Part shown: positions 9,484 through 18,464 of the stretch, piece after piece
Layout: every line of letters begins with the position of its first letter
How positions within the stretch are numbered: position 1 is the first letter of the stretch
From: Sphingomonadales bacterium UBA656
GTDB lineage: Bacteria; Pseudomonadota; Alphaproteobacteria; Sphingomonadales; Sphingomonadaceae
Direction: 5' to 3'
Assembly: GCA_002299895.1 (NCBI GenBank)
Contig: DBOC01000014.1
Coordinates: forward strand, 186,001 to 250,000
Length of the DNA stretch: 64,000 nt
Notes under the pieces: generated by a model
What the model was told of the DNA's origin: nothing
Databases searched by the model: none
Seen by the model: only the letters and a program-made list of their open reading frames with translations
Translations under genes and position numbers: made by a program

Positions 9484-9603
9484 AAAATCTCGCAAAAAAT
9501 TGTCGTCGGCTGACGGATTGACTGGCCTTTTACCGTCAAGGCGCGTTATTTGCCAGCGCCGAGATTCACGCTGCGTTGCAACGCCCTAATCAAGAGAATG
9601 AAA

Positions 9604-11106
9604 ATGACCGAAAATCGCTGGACTGCGCTTGAACAACATCAACCGCATTCGCTTCTGGATCTCTTCGCATCAGACCCAGACCGTGTGCGCAAAATGACTA
9701 TGGAACAAAGCGGCCTTCGGTTTGACCTCTCGAAAACCCATCTAGATGATGCGGCTTTAGGGCATTTCGTAAAGCTTGCTGCGGATATGCAGCTTGATAC
9801 CGCCAAGGCGGCTTTGTTTTCGGGCGCAGCCATCAATGTCACCGAAGGACGTGCAGCAGAGCATAGCGCAGAGCGTGGCACAGGCGATGCGGACTCGGTT
9901 GCTTATGCCCATGCGCTTCAACAACGTATGCGCGGCTTGGTTGAGGCTATTGATGCAGGGCTGATGGCCGATATCCGCCATATATTGCATATCGGCATTG
10001 GCGGCTCGGCGCTTGGTCCGATATTGCTCATCGACGCGCTTGGCCGCGATGGCGGGCGTTATGACGTGAAAGTCGTTTCCAATATTGACGGTGCTGCCCT
10101 GACCGAGGCGGTAAAGGACATGGACCCGCACAAGACAATTGTCGCCGTTGCTTCCAAAACTTTCACGACCACCGAAACCTTGCTCAACGCGACCAGCGCC
10201 ATGGAATGGATGCACGAGGGCGGCGTTACCGACCCTTATGCGCAGTTTGTGGCGCTGACGGCGTATCCAGACAAAGCCATCGAATGGGGCATAGACGAAA
10301 GCCGCATACTGCCGTTCAATGAATCGGTAGGCGGTCGCTATTCCTTATGGTGCTCGATTGGCTTTCCCGTGGCGCTTGGCCTGGGTTGGGCGGTATATCA
10401 GGAACTGTTGGATGGCGCCGCCGTCATGGACGCGCATTTTCGCGATGCGCCTATTTTGGAAAACGCCCCGACAATGGCGGCATTTGCAGATTTATATTAT
10501 GCCCAAACTAAGGCCTGTCAGACGCGCGCAGTATTTGCCTATGACGAACGTTTGCGCCTGTTGCCCGATTATCTTCAGCAGTTGGAGATGGAATCCAACG
10601 GGAAGTCGGTGACAGCCGAAGGCGCACCGCTCGGACGCAATAGTGCGCCTGTGACATGGGGTGGGGTAGGCACCGATGCACAGCATGCGGTTTTCCAATT
10701 ACTGCATCAGGGCACGCACCTGATCCCCGTCGAATTCATCGCCAGCATAACGCCGGGGCATGATTTTGACACGGCGCATCATGAAACCTTGCTGGTCAAT
10801 TGCTTTGCGCAAGGCGCGGCCTTGATGGCAGGTCAGCAATCGGATGATTTGGCCCGCCATTATGCTGGGAACCGCCCGTCTACGACGATATTGCTCGATG
10901 AGGTTACACCTACAACGGTCGGCGCGTTGATTGCCTTTTACGAGCACAGGACGTTCGTGAATGCGGTATTGTTGGGGATTAATCCGTTTGACCAATTTGG
11001 CGTTGAGCTCGGCAAGCAAATCGCCAAAAGCATAAGCGAGCATGGCCCAAGCGGTTTTGATCCATCTACTACGGCGCTGATTGCAGCAGCGCTTGGCGAT
11101 AGCTGA
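9604..11106 (+). CDS. pgi: Glucose-6-phosphate isomerase
   Basis: Interconverts glucose 6-phosphate and fructose 6-phosphate. Recognisable elements are the sugar-phosphate-binding IGIGGSALGP, the ASKTFTTTETL segment, the catalytic glutamate region (GGRYSLWCSIG) and the GRNSAPVTWGGVGT and HGPSGFDPSTTALI stretches. The ATG at 9604 (MTENRWTALEQHQ) gives 500 residues and sits 7 bases after AAGAGA. The open frame extends upstream to a TTG at 9550 and another ATG at 9598, but their spacing is poor. glutathione reductase follows after 96 bases. Confidence 0.95.
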   Translation: MTENRWTALEQHQPHSLLDLFASDPDRVRKMTMEQSGLRFDLSKTHLDDAALGHFVKLAADMQLDTAKAALFSGAAINVTEGRAAEHSAERGTGDADSVAYAHALQQRMRGLVEAIDAGLMADIRHILHIGIGGSALGPILLIDALGRDGGRYDVKVVSNIDGAALTEAVKDMDPHKTIVAVASKTFTTTETLLNATSAMEWMHEGGVTDPYAQFVALTAYPDKAIEWGIDESRILPFNESVGGRYSLWCSIGFPVALGLGWAVYQELLDGAAVMDAHFRDAPILENAPTMAAFADLYYAQTKACQTRAVFAYDERLRLLPDYLQQLEMESNGKSVTAEGAPLGRNSAPVTWGGVGTDAQHAVFQLLHQGTHLIPVEFIASITPGHDFDTAHHETLLVNCFAQGAALMAGQQSDDLARHYAGNRPSTTILLDEVTPTTVGALIAFYEHRTFVNAVLLGINPFDQFGVELGKQIAKSISEHGPSGFDPSTTALIAAALGDS

Positions 11107-11202
11107 ACGAGCAGTATGTGTTCGATAACGAGGGCTGCGAATTCCCATTGGTAAATATATGCTCCCGTCCCCATATCGCGTGGACACAGGAAAGAATGAT
11201 TT

Positions 11203-12549
11203 ATGGCTGATTTTGATTATGATCTCTTCGTCATTGGCGCAGGCTCTGGTGGCGTCCGCGCCTCACGCATCGCGGCATCGCATGGCGCTCGTGTCGCGGT
11301 AGCGGAAGAGCATCGGGTCGGCGGTACCTGTGTTATTCGCGGCTGCGTACCAAAGAAGCTGTTGGTCTATGGGGCACATTTCGCTGAAGATTTGCATGAC
11401 GCGCAGCGTTTTGGCTGGAACACCGCAGGAGCAACATTTAACTGGAGCGTCCTACGCGACAATGTTGCTGCCGAAGTCAACCGCTTGGAAGGGCTCTATG
11501 GCCAGACATTGGGTAATAACAAGGTCGAGATATTTTGCGAACGCGCGGTAGTGACTGGGCCAAACAGCGTCCAGCTTACCAGCGGTCGGAACATTACTGC
11601 AGCGCATATCTTGATTGCCACCGGTGCTTGGCCATCTGTTCCTGAAATTCCGGGCGCGGACCATGGTATCACGTCGAACGAGGTTTTTGGTCTGCCTGAA
11701 TTGCCCAAGCGCGCGGTGATTGCGGGTGGCGGTTATATCGCAAATGAATTTGCAGGTATCTTCAATGAATTGGGCGTCGATGTTAAGCTGGTCACTCATG
11801 GCGACCGTATATTGCGTGGCTATGACGAAGAGATTGTCGACAAGCTGGTCGATCTGAACCGCCAAAAAGGGATCGATATCCGTTTCCATTTCGGCATTCA
11901 GTCAGTGACCAAGCAGGATGACGGCACCCTTTTGATTGAAGGCAATAATGGCGAAACGATAGAGACCGATTTGTTGTTATGGGCCATCGGGCGTACGCCA
12001 CACACAATTGGGCTTGGATTAGAGGCGGTCGGCGTTGATCTCGGCAAAGACGGGTCAGTGCAGGTCGGTGACGACAATCGCACCAATATCCCCAGCATTT
12101 ATGCCGTGGGCGATGTCACCAACCGCGTGCAGCTCACCCCGATTGCCATCCGTGAAGGCCATGCCTTTGCCGATAGCGTGTTTGGTAATAATCCACGCAC
12201 CGTCAATTATGACTGCATTCCAACAGCGGTGTTCAGCAATCCGCCGATTGCCAGCGTTGGTCTAACCGAAGCAGAGGCGCGTGCGCAGTTTGACGATATT
12301 AAGGTGTACAAAAGCGACTTCCGCGCGATGAAGAATGTTCTTGCAGACCGTAATGAGCGTGCTTTGTATAAAATGATTGTCGCAGGTCCACATGAGCAAG
12401 TTGTCGGCCTGCATCTCATTGGCCCCGATAGCGGCGAAATTCTCCAAGCGGCGGCGATTGCGGTTAAGGCAAAGCTGACCAAACAGGATTTTGACGATAC
12501 CGTTGCTTTGCACCCCAGCATGTCCGAAGAATTGGTGTTGATGAAATAA
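11203..12549 (+). CDS. gor: Glutathione-disulfide reductase
   Basis: NADPH-dependent flavoenzyme that reduces oxidised glutathione. The FAD-binding VIGAGSGGVRA is at the N-terminus and the redox disulfide is C43/C48 in GGTCVIRGCVPKKL; the VIRGCVPKK context is typical of glutathione reductase rather than lipoamide dehydrogenase. The second nucleotide-binding motif is AGGGYIANEFAG, and the C-terminal interface motif HPSMSEE holds the catalytic His-Glu pair. Length is 448 residues. Its stop abuts the stop of the convergent glutathione transferase gene with no gap, giving a small glutathione locus. Confidence 0.95.
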   Translation: MADFDYDLFVIGAGSGGVRASRIAASHGARVAVAEEHRVGGTCVIRGCVPKKLLVYGAHFAEDLHDAQRFGWNTAGATFNWSVLRDNVAAEVNRLEGLYGQTLGNNKVEIFCERAVVTGPNSVQLTSGRNITAAHILIATGAWPSVPEIPGADHGITSNEVFGLPELPKRAVIAGGGYIANEFAGIFNELGVDVKLVTHGDRILRGYDEEIVDKLVDLNRQKGIDIRFHFGIQSVTKQDDGTLLIEGNNGETIETDLLLWAIGRTPHTIGLGLEAVGVDLGKDGSVQVGDDNRTNIPSIYAVGDVTNRVQLTPIAIREGHAFADSVFGNNPRTVNYDCIPTAVFSNPPIASVGLTEAEARAQFDDIKVYKSDFRAMKNVLADRNERALYKMIVAGPHEQVVGLHLIGPDSGEILQAAAIAVKAKLTKQDFDDTVALHPSMSEELVLMK

Positions 12550-13179
12550 TTAGGGAAAGTGAACGGGCGCATCACCCGCTTTCCATTGCGGATATCGGGT
12601 CATGATAGCGGCGAACAGTTCGCTTCCTACGAGCGCAGAAAGCCAGCTTTGCAGCGCGGGTAGGGGTAAAGCAGCGAACCATGCGGCATCGGTTGCGGCA
12701 AATTGTCGCACAAAGGGGAATAAGGCGATATCCGTGAAAGCTGGCGTTGCGCCGCCGAGATATGGCGCATCGGTCAACAAAGCGTTCAGGGTAGCAAGAT
12801 GGCCCAAGGCGGCATCGCGATGTACGGTGCCATCGGTTAAATTATATCGATGCGGATATTTATAGCGGTCCAGGGCTTGTTTAAATGGCCCGTCAGAGGC
12901 TGAAATAAGATTTTGGCCCTCATGCCCTAGCCAGCCCTCGGGATCATTCTGTGACAGCGCCCAGTGCATGATATCGAGGCTTTCCTCCAACGCCGTGCCG
13001 TCGGACAACACCAGAACAGGCACAGTGCCCTTGGGTGAGGCCTCGAGCATTTCAGGAGGCTTGTCCCGCAACACGACCTCACGCAGTTCGACTAGGACGC
13101 CGCTCACCGCAACCGCCATCCGTGCGCGCATAGCATAAGGGCAGCGGCGAAAGCTGTAGAGGACGGGCAGGGTGGTCAT
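12550..13179 (-). CDS. Glutathione S-transferase family protein
   Basis: A cytosolic GST-fold protein of 209 residues. The thioredoxin-like N-terminal domain starts LYSFRRCPYAMRARMA, with a CPYA motif at the position of the catalytic Cys of omega- and beta-like classes and a cis-Pro segment KGTVPVLVL. A Glu-Ser pair (ALEESLDI) binds the glutathione gamma-glutamyl group. The C-terminal half is an all-helical GST domain. The substrate cannot be told from sequence; thioltransferase or dehydroascorbate-reductase-like activity is possible because of the Cys. It converges on gor and trhO lies upstream on the same strand. Confidence 0.88.
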   Translation of the reverse strand: MTTLPVLYSFRRCPYAMRARMAVAVSGVLVELREVVLRDKPPEMLEASPKGTVPVLVLSDGTALEESLDIMHWALSQNDPEGWLGHEGQNLISASDGPFKQALDRYKYPHRYNLTDGTVHRDAALGHLATLNALLTDAPYLGGATPAFTDIALFPFVRQFAATDAAWFAALPLPALQSWLSALVGSELFAAIMTRYPQWKAGDAPVHFP

Positions 13180-13207
13180 TTATCTTTAGCGGCGTTTAAA
13201 GCGCATA

Positions 13208-14149
13208 TTAGCCATCAATACGCGGATTGACGCCAATATGCTGCTTGCCGCGCTTCTTCGCTAAGGCAATCTGCCTTTGTCGTTCGGCGAAGCGGGCGCG
13301 GTCATCGTCGCTACGCTCGCCATAGCAAGCCGGACAAGACACCCCCTCGATGAAATGTGCGGATGCCTTGTCCGCTTGTGATATTGGGCGGCGGCAGGCG
13401 TGGCAAAGCTCCATTTCGCCAAGCGCCAAGCCATGCTTCACCGATACGCGTTCATCGAACACAAAACATTCACCCTGCCATTTGCTCTGCGCCTCTGGAA
13501 TATTCTCCAGATAGCGCAATATGCCGCCTTCCAGATGATAGACCTCGTCGATGCCCTCTGCCTTCAAAAAGGCGGTTGATTTCTCACAACGGATGCCGCC
13601 GGTGCAGAACATCGCAAACTTCGTCTTGCCAGTAGCTAGTTCGTCGCGATGTGTGCGAAACCATTCGGGAAATTCGCTGAAGGACTTGGTCCGTGGGTCA
13701 ACCGCACCTTCGAAGGTACCAATGGCCACTTCATAATCATTGCGTGTATCGATCAACACAGTGTCAGGATCCGAAATCAGCGCGTTCCAATCTTCCGGTT
13801 GCACATAATTGCCAACCTCACGCTTAGGATCAATGCCCTCTACGCCGAGCGTCACAATTTCTTTTTTGAGGCGCACTTTCATCCGGTAAAAGGGCATTTC
13901 TTTGGCATGCGAGTATTTCACATCCAAATCATCACAGCCTGGAATGTTGCGCAAAAATGATATTAAGGCGTCGATCGCAGCAGGCGCACCCGCCACTGTT
14001 CCGTTAATACCCTCATGCGCGAGTAATATCGTGCCCTTGATACAGCCCGCCGCGCATTGCGCCTGAATGTTTGGTTGCAACTGCTCTGGCGCGTCAAATG
14101 CGACAAAGCGGTAAAGCGCCGCCACCTTGATGGGAAATTGTTCGTCCAT
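13208..14149 (-). CDS. trhO: tRNA uridine(34) hydroxylase TrhO (rhodanese family)
   Basis: Formerly YceA; hydroxylates U34 in tRNA wobble positions using oxygen. The 313-residue protein has the family layout: an N-terminal acylphosphatase-like domain (HEGINGTVAG), a rhodanese domain with DTRNDYEV, and the active-site loop around C182 in MFCTGGIRCEKS, with a second Cys at 188. A Cys-containing tail (CHACRRPIS and CPAC) resembles a zinc site. The length and the GGIRCEK motif separate it from plain sulfurtransferases. It is transcribed toward the GST gene and is divergent from pccB. Confidence 0.93.
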   Translation of the reverse strand: MDEQFPIKVAALYRFVAFDAPEQLQPNIQAQCAAGCIKGTILLAHEGINGTVAGAPAAIDALISFLRNIPGCDDLDVKYSHAKEMPFYRMKVRLKKEIVTLGVEGIDPKREVGNYVQPEDWNALISDPDTVLIDTRNDYEVAIGTFEGAVDPRTKSFSEFPEWFRTHRDELATGKTKFAMFCTGGIRCEKSTAFLKAEGIDEVYHLEGGILRYLENIPEAQSKWQGECFVFDERVSVKHGLALGEMELCHACRRPISQADKASAHFIEGVSCPACYGERSDDDRARFAERQRQIALAKKRGKQHIGVNPRIDG

Positions 14150-14293
14150 GTAGCGGCCCTATAACCCGCTTTTTGCTTTTTTGCAGCCTCGAATTCTTCG
14201 CGAGTTAAACGGAATTTAATCGCACGATTAATTTGCAATTGCTGCGACAGGATGCCAAGGCTTTTGGTAACAAAAATGCTTATGGGGATTAGC

Positions 14294-15820
14294 ATGTCGG
14301 CCAATATTGCTGAACTGGAAGCACGCCGCGCGGCGTCGAAAATGGGGGGCGGGCAAAAGCGCATAGATGCACAGCACGCCAAGGGTCGTCTGACCGCGCG
14401 CGAACGCATTGATATTCTGCTTGATGAAGGCAGCTTCGAGGAGCTGGACGCTTATGTCACACATAATTGTACCGATTTCGGGATGGCGGAGCAAAAAATA
14501 CCAGGTGACGGCGTTGTCACCGGCAGCGGAACGATCAATGGCCGCTTAGTCTATGTCTATAGTCAGGACTTTACGGTATTTGGTGGCTCTTTATCCGAAG
14601 CGCACGCCATGAAGATTTGCAAGGTCCTCGACAATGCGATGAAAGTGGGCGCTCCAGTCATTGGCCTGAACGACAGCGGTGGCGCGCGCATTCAAGAGGG
14701 CGTGGCGAGCCTTGGTGGCTATGCCGAGGTGTTTCAACGCAACGTTTTGGCCAGCGGTGTCGTGCCGCAAATTTCGCTCATCATGGGCCCATGTGCTGGC
14801 GGCGCAGTATATTCGCCGGCCATCACCGACTTCATCTTCATGGTGAAGGATTCGTCTTATATGTTCGTCACCGGTCCCGATGTTGTGAAAACCGTGACCA
14901 ACGAAGTCGTCACACAAGAAGAATTGGGCGGTGCCATGTCGCACACCACCAAATCGGGCGTGGCTGACAATGCGTTTGAAAATGACATTGAGGCACTGCT
15001 GTCGGTCCGCGATTTCTTTGATTATTTGCCAGAGAATAACCGGTCAGGGGCGCCAGAGCGGCCGACCGAGGACGCGTGGGACCGGATTGAGCCCAGTCTC
15101 GACACCTTGATCCCGCCCAGCGCGAACCAGCCTTATGATATGCATGAGCTGATCCGCAAAACGGTCGACGAAGCGGATTTCTTTGAGGTTCAACCCGGCC
15201 ATGCTGCGAACGTCATCATCGGCTTCGGCCGTATCGAAGGCCGCACCGTGGGAATTGTTGCCAATCAGCCGATGGTGCTGGCCGGCGTGCTCGACATTAA
15301 CAGCTCCAAAAAAGCCGCGCGTTTTGTGCGCTTCTGCGATGCATTTGACATTCCGATCGTTAGCTTCGTCGATGTTCCCGGCTTCTTGCCCGGAACGGCG
15401 CAGGAATATGGTGGCATCATCAAGCATGGCGCAAAATTGCTGTTCGCTTATGCCGAGGCGACTGTGCCCAAAATCACCATCATCACGCGCAAGGCTTATG
15501 GTGGCGCTTATGACGTGATGGCATCCAAGCATCTGCGCGGCGACCTCAATTATGCGTGGCCCACCGCAGAAATCGCAGTGATGGGCGCAAAAGGCGCGGT
15601 CGAGATCATCTTCCGTGGGCTATCAGCGGAAGAGCAGGCCGTAAAAACCGCGGAATATGAAGACCGCTTCGCCAACCCTTTCGTGGCGGCGAGCAAAGGC
15701 TTTATCGACGAGGTTATCTACCCGCATTCGACGCGGAAGCGGATCGCCTTGGGCTTACGCAAGCTGCGGAACAAAAGTCTCGAAAATCCTTGGAAAAAGC
15801 ATGACAATATTCCGTTGTAA
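14294..15820 (+). CDS. pccB: Propionyl-CoA carboxylase beta subunit
   Basis: Carboxyltransferase half of biotin-dependent propionyl-CoA carboxylase, which makes (S)-methylmalonyl-CoA. Two crotonase-like domains are visible: DSGGARIQEGVASLGGYAEVF and MGPCAGGAVYSPA in the first, and VDVPGFLPGTAQEYGG, TRKAYGGAYDVM and AVMGAKGAVEI in the second. The ATG at 14294 (MSANIAELEARRAA) follows GGGG at about 6 bases and gives 508 residues, the family length; the frame open from 14252 has no good ribosome-binding site. It begins a run of six genes for propionyl-CoA conversion, with pccA five genes downstream. Confidence 0.95.
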   Translation: MSANIAELEARRAASKMGGGQKRIDAQHAKGRLTARERIDILLDEGSFEELDAYVTHNCTDFGMAEQKIPGDGVVTGSGTINGRLVYVYSQDFTVFGGSLSEAHAMKICKVLDNAMKVGAPVIGLNDSGGARIQEGVASLGGYAEVFQRNVLASGVVPQISLIMGPCAGGAVYSPAITDFIFMVKDSSYMFVTGPDVVKTVTNEVVTQEELGGAMSHTTKSGVADNAFENDIEALLSVRDFFDYLPENNRSGAPERPTEDAWDRIEPSLDTLIPPSANQPYDMHELIRKTVDEADFFEVQPGHAANVIIGFGRIEGRTVGIVANQPMVLAGVLDINSSKKAARFVRFCDAFDIPIVSFVDVPGFLPGTAQEYGGIIKHGAKLLFAYAEATVPKITIITRKAYGGAYDVMASKHLRGDLNYAWPTAEIAVMGAKGAVEIIFRGLSAEEQAVKTAEYEDRFANPFVAASKGFIDEVIYPHSTRKRIALGLRKLRNKSLENPWKKHDNIPL

Positions 15821-15829
15821 GGTTGAAGC

Positions 15830-16273
15830 ATGAAACTCGGCCGCCTCAACCATATCGGCGTTGCAACGCCCTCCATCGCGGATAGCATCGTTTTTTATCG
15901 CGATGTGATGGGCGCGACCAAGATTCATGCGCCGTTCGATTTGCCGGAACAGGGTGTGAAGGTGTGTTTTGTCGATACGCCCGCTGCGGATGGCGCGATG
16001 AATGGTACGCAGATTGAATTGATTGAACCGCTGCCTGGCAATGCGTCGATCACGGCGTTTCTGGAGAAGAACCCGGCGGGTGGGCAGCATCATGTTTGTT
16101 ATGAAGTACCTGATATTCATGTCGCAAAGGCGGCGTTTGAGGCAATGGGCAAACGCGTGCTTGGCGAGCCACGGATTGGTGCGCATGGGACACTCATATT
16201 CTTTGTGCATCCCAAGGATATGCAGGGTGTTTTGACCGAAATTATGGAGGTGCGTGTAGGAGCAGAGCATTAA
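15830..16273 (+). CDS. mce: Methylmalonyl-CoA epimerase
   Basis: Racemises (S)- to (R)-methylmalonyl-CoA so that the mutase can use it. It is a 147-residue vicinal-oxygen-chelate fold protein. The metal ligands fit HIGVATPS near the start, GGQHHVCYEV in the middle and the terminal LTEIMEV glutamate. The segment GTQIELIEPL is also characteristic of the family. It starts 9 bases after pccB and precedes the mutase gene, so the pathway order carboxylase-epimerase-mutase is kept. Confidence 0.94.
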   Translation: MKLGRLNHIGVATPSIADSIVFYRDVMGATKIHAPFDLPEQGVKVCFVDTPAADGAMNGTQIELIEPLPGNASITAFLEKNPAGGQHHVCYEVPDIHVAKAAFEAMGKRVLGEPRIGAHGTLIFFVHPKDMQGVLTEIMEVRVGAEH

Positions 16274-16291
16274 TGCGACCGCACATCTCGG

Positions 16292-16320
16292 CGTCACCCA
16301 GAATTTGATACAGGGTGACG
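16292..16320. repeat. Short palindromic element between mce and the mutase gene
   Basis: The arms CGTCACCC (16292-16299) and GGGTGACG (16313-16320) are exact complements around a 13-base loop containing TTTGAT. Outline and length agree with a dispersed palindrome common in alphaproteobacteria, whose consensus has the same CGTCACCC/GGGTGACG arms around a GGACTTGATCC-like core; this copy has a decayed core. It lies 20 bases ahead of the mutase start and inside the operon, so it may stabilise or attenuate the transcript. Confidence 0.55.
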
Positions 16321-16340
16321 GATTAAAAAATGGAAGTTTT

Positions 16341-18464
16341 ATGACGAATATCGAACAGTGGAAAAAAGCGGCTGAAAAAGAGGTCAAGGGCAGGGACCTG
16401 ACTTGGCACACGCCAGAGGGCATTGCCGTAAAGCCGCTGTATACGGCCGAAGATTCAGCCGAGCCCGGCCTTCCCGGTTTTGCGCCATTCACGCGCGGCG
16501 TGCGGGCTTCGATGTATGCTGGCCGGCCATGGACGATCCGCCAATATGCGGGCTTTTCAACCGCAGAAGAATCCAACGCATTTTACCGTCGCAATCTCGC
16601 CGCTGGGCAAAAGGGCCTATCGGTCGCCTTCGACCTTGCTACACACCGTGGTTATGACAGCGACCATCCGCGTGTTGTCGGTGATGTCGGCAAGGCTGGC
16701 GTTGCGATTGATAGCGTTGAGGATATGAAAATATTGTTCGACGGCATTCCGCTCGATCAAATGTCCGTATCAATGACGATGAATGGCGCGGTTATTCCCA
16801 TCCTAGCCTTCTTCATCGTTGCTGGCGAAGAACAAGGCGTCGACCAAGCGCAATTGGACGGCACCATTCAAAATGACATTCTCAAAGAGTTCATGGTCCG
16901 TAATACCTATATTTATCCGCCCGAACCATCGATGCGTATTGTGTCGGATATCATAGCGTACACCAGCGCGCATATGCCCAAGTTTAACAGCATCTCGATC
17001 TCGGGCTATCATATGCATGAGGCGGGCGCGACCGCTGTACAGGAACTTGCCTTCACCATTGCCGATGGCAAGGAATATGTACAGCGCGCCATGGCCTCGG
17101 GCTTGGACATTGACGCTTTTGCCGGGCGGCTTTCCTTCTTCTTCGGTATCGGTATGAACTTCTTCATGGAAGTATCAAAGCTGCGCGCCGCGCGGACCTT
17201 GTGGCACCGGGTGATGGATGAACTTGGCGCAAAGGATGAACGCTCCAAGATGCTGCGTACCCATTGCCAGACATCGGGCGTATCATTGCAGGAGCAGGAT
17301 CCATACAATAACGTCATCCGCACGACGATTGAGGCGATGGCCGCGACCTTGGGTGGTACGCAATCACTGCACACCAATGCGCTGGATGAGGCCATTGCAC
17401 TACCGACTGATTTTTCGGCGCGCATCGCCCGCAACACGCAAATCGTGTTGGCCGAAGAAAGCGGCATTACGAAGGTCGTCGATCCTTTGGGTGGTTCTTA
17501 TTATGTCGAAGCGCTTACGGCTGATTTGGTCGACCAGGCGTGGAAAATCATTGGTGAGGTAGACGCGCTGGGCGGCATGACCAAGGCTGTCGCATCGGGC
17601 ATGCCAAAGCGCCTGATCGAAGAAGCCGCCGCCGCACGGCAAGCGCGGGTGGACAAAGGTGAAGATGTCATCGTTGGCGTCAACAAATATAAGCTCGCCA
17701 CTGAAGAGCAACTCGACACGCTCGAAGTCGACAATGACTTCGTCCGCCAAGGGCAAATAACCCGTCTTGCAGCCACACGTGCCGCCCGTGATGAGGCATC
17801 CTGTCAGGCGGCTTTGATGGCGCTGACCGAGGGTGCGAAAGGCAGTACCAACCTCCTTGCACTTGCCGTCGATGCGGCCCGTGCCCGCGCAACATTGGGT
17901 GAAATTTCGGACGCGATGGAAGCTGTATTCGGCCGATACGCAACAACGCCAGTGCCCGTCCAAGGTATTTATGGCAGCGCGCATGAATTCGACACACGTT
18001 GGGCACAAGTCTTGGATGGCGTGGCTTCTGTAGAACGCCGCTTGGGTCGTAAACCAAAGCTCTTGGTCGCCAAAATGGGGCAAGATGGGCATGATCGCGG
18101 CGCCAATATCATCGCGTCTGCTTTCTCCGATATGGGCTTTGATGTGATCAGCGGGCCATTGTTCCAAACACCCGAAGAAACCGTCGTGCTGGCATTGCAG
18201 CATGATGTGGATGCCGTTGGCGCATCCAGCCTTGCCGCTGGTCATAAGACGTTGATCCCGGGGCTTGTGAGAGGCCTGCGTGAAGCCGGGCGTGGCGACA
18301 TCAAGGTTATCGCCGGCGGTGTTATTCCGCCGCAGGATTATGATTTTCTGCGGGAGGCCGGCGTTCAGGGCATTTACGGCCCCGGTAGCAATGTCGTTGA
18401 ATGTGCGGCAGATGTTTTAACATTATTGGGGCATAATATGCCACCGTTGGGAGATGCTTCGTGA
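16341..18464 (+). CDS. Methylmalonyl-CoA mutase
   Basis: Adenosylcobalamin-dependent enzyme that converts (R)-methylmalonyl-CoA to succinyl-CoA. The N-terminal TIM barrel opens with RPWTIRQYAGFSTAEESN and includes LSVAFDLATHRGYDSDHP and TLGGTQSLHTNALDEA. The C-terminal cobalamin domain has the base-off motif GQDGHDRGANIIASAF, with its histidine ligand, and GGVIPPQDY. At 707 residues it is the full catalytic chain; no small partner chain is nearby, so a homodimer is likely. The ATG at 16341 follows GGAAG. No MeaB/ArgK-type mutase chaperone is in the window. bioB overlaps its stop by four bases. Confidence 0.96.
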   Translation: MTNIEQWKKAAEKEVKGRDLTWHTPEGIAVKPLYTAEDSAEPGLPGFAPFTRGVRASMYAGRPWTIRQYAGFSTAEESNAFYRRNLAAGQKGLSVAFDLATHRGYDSDHPRVVGDVGKAGVAIDSVEDMKILFDGIPLDQMSVSMTMNGAVIPILAFFIVAGEEQGVDQAQLDGTIQNDILKEFMVRNTYIYPPEPSMRIVSDIIAYTSAHMPKFNSISISGYHMHEAGATAVQELAFTIADGKEYVQRAMASGLDIDAFAGRLSFFFGIGMNFFMEVSKLRAARTLWHRVMDELGAKDERSKMLRTHCQTSGVSLQEQDPYNNVIRTTIEAMAATLGGTQSLHTNALDEAIALPTDFSARIARNTQIVLAEESGITKVVDPLGGSYYVEALTADLVDQAWKIIGEVDALGGMTKAVASGMPKRLIEEAAAARQARVDKGEDVIVGVNKYKLATEEQLDTLEVDNDFVRQGQITRLAATRAARDEASCQAALMALTEGAKGSTNLLALAVDAARARATLGEISDAMEAVFGRYATTPVPVQGIYGSAHEFDTRWAQVLDGVASVERRLGRKPKLLVAKMGQDGHDRGANIIASAFSDMGFDVISGPLFQTPEETVVLALQHDVDAVGASSLAAGHKTLIPGLVRGLREAGRGDIKVIAGGVIPPQDYDFLREAGVQGIYGPGSNVVECAADVLTLLGHNMPPLGDAS

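Noticed and set aside
15755..16576. Long minus-strand frame across the end of pccB, mce and the start of the mutase gene
   Set aside because: It spans three convincing genes on the other strand and has no family features.
17400..18245. Open frame of 281 codons on the minus strand inside the methylmalonyl-CoA mutase gene
   Set aside because: It lies wholly antisense to a well-conserved gene, shows no recognisable motif and has no ribosome-binding site of note; a shadow of codon bias.
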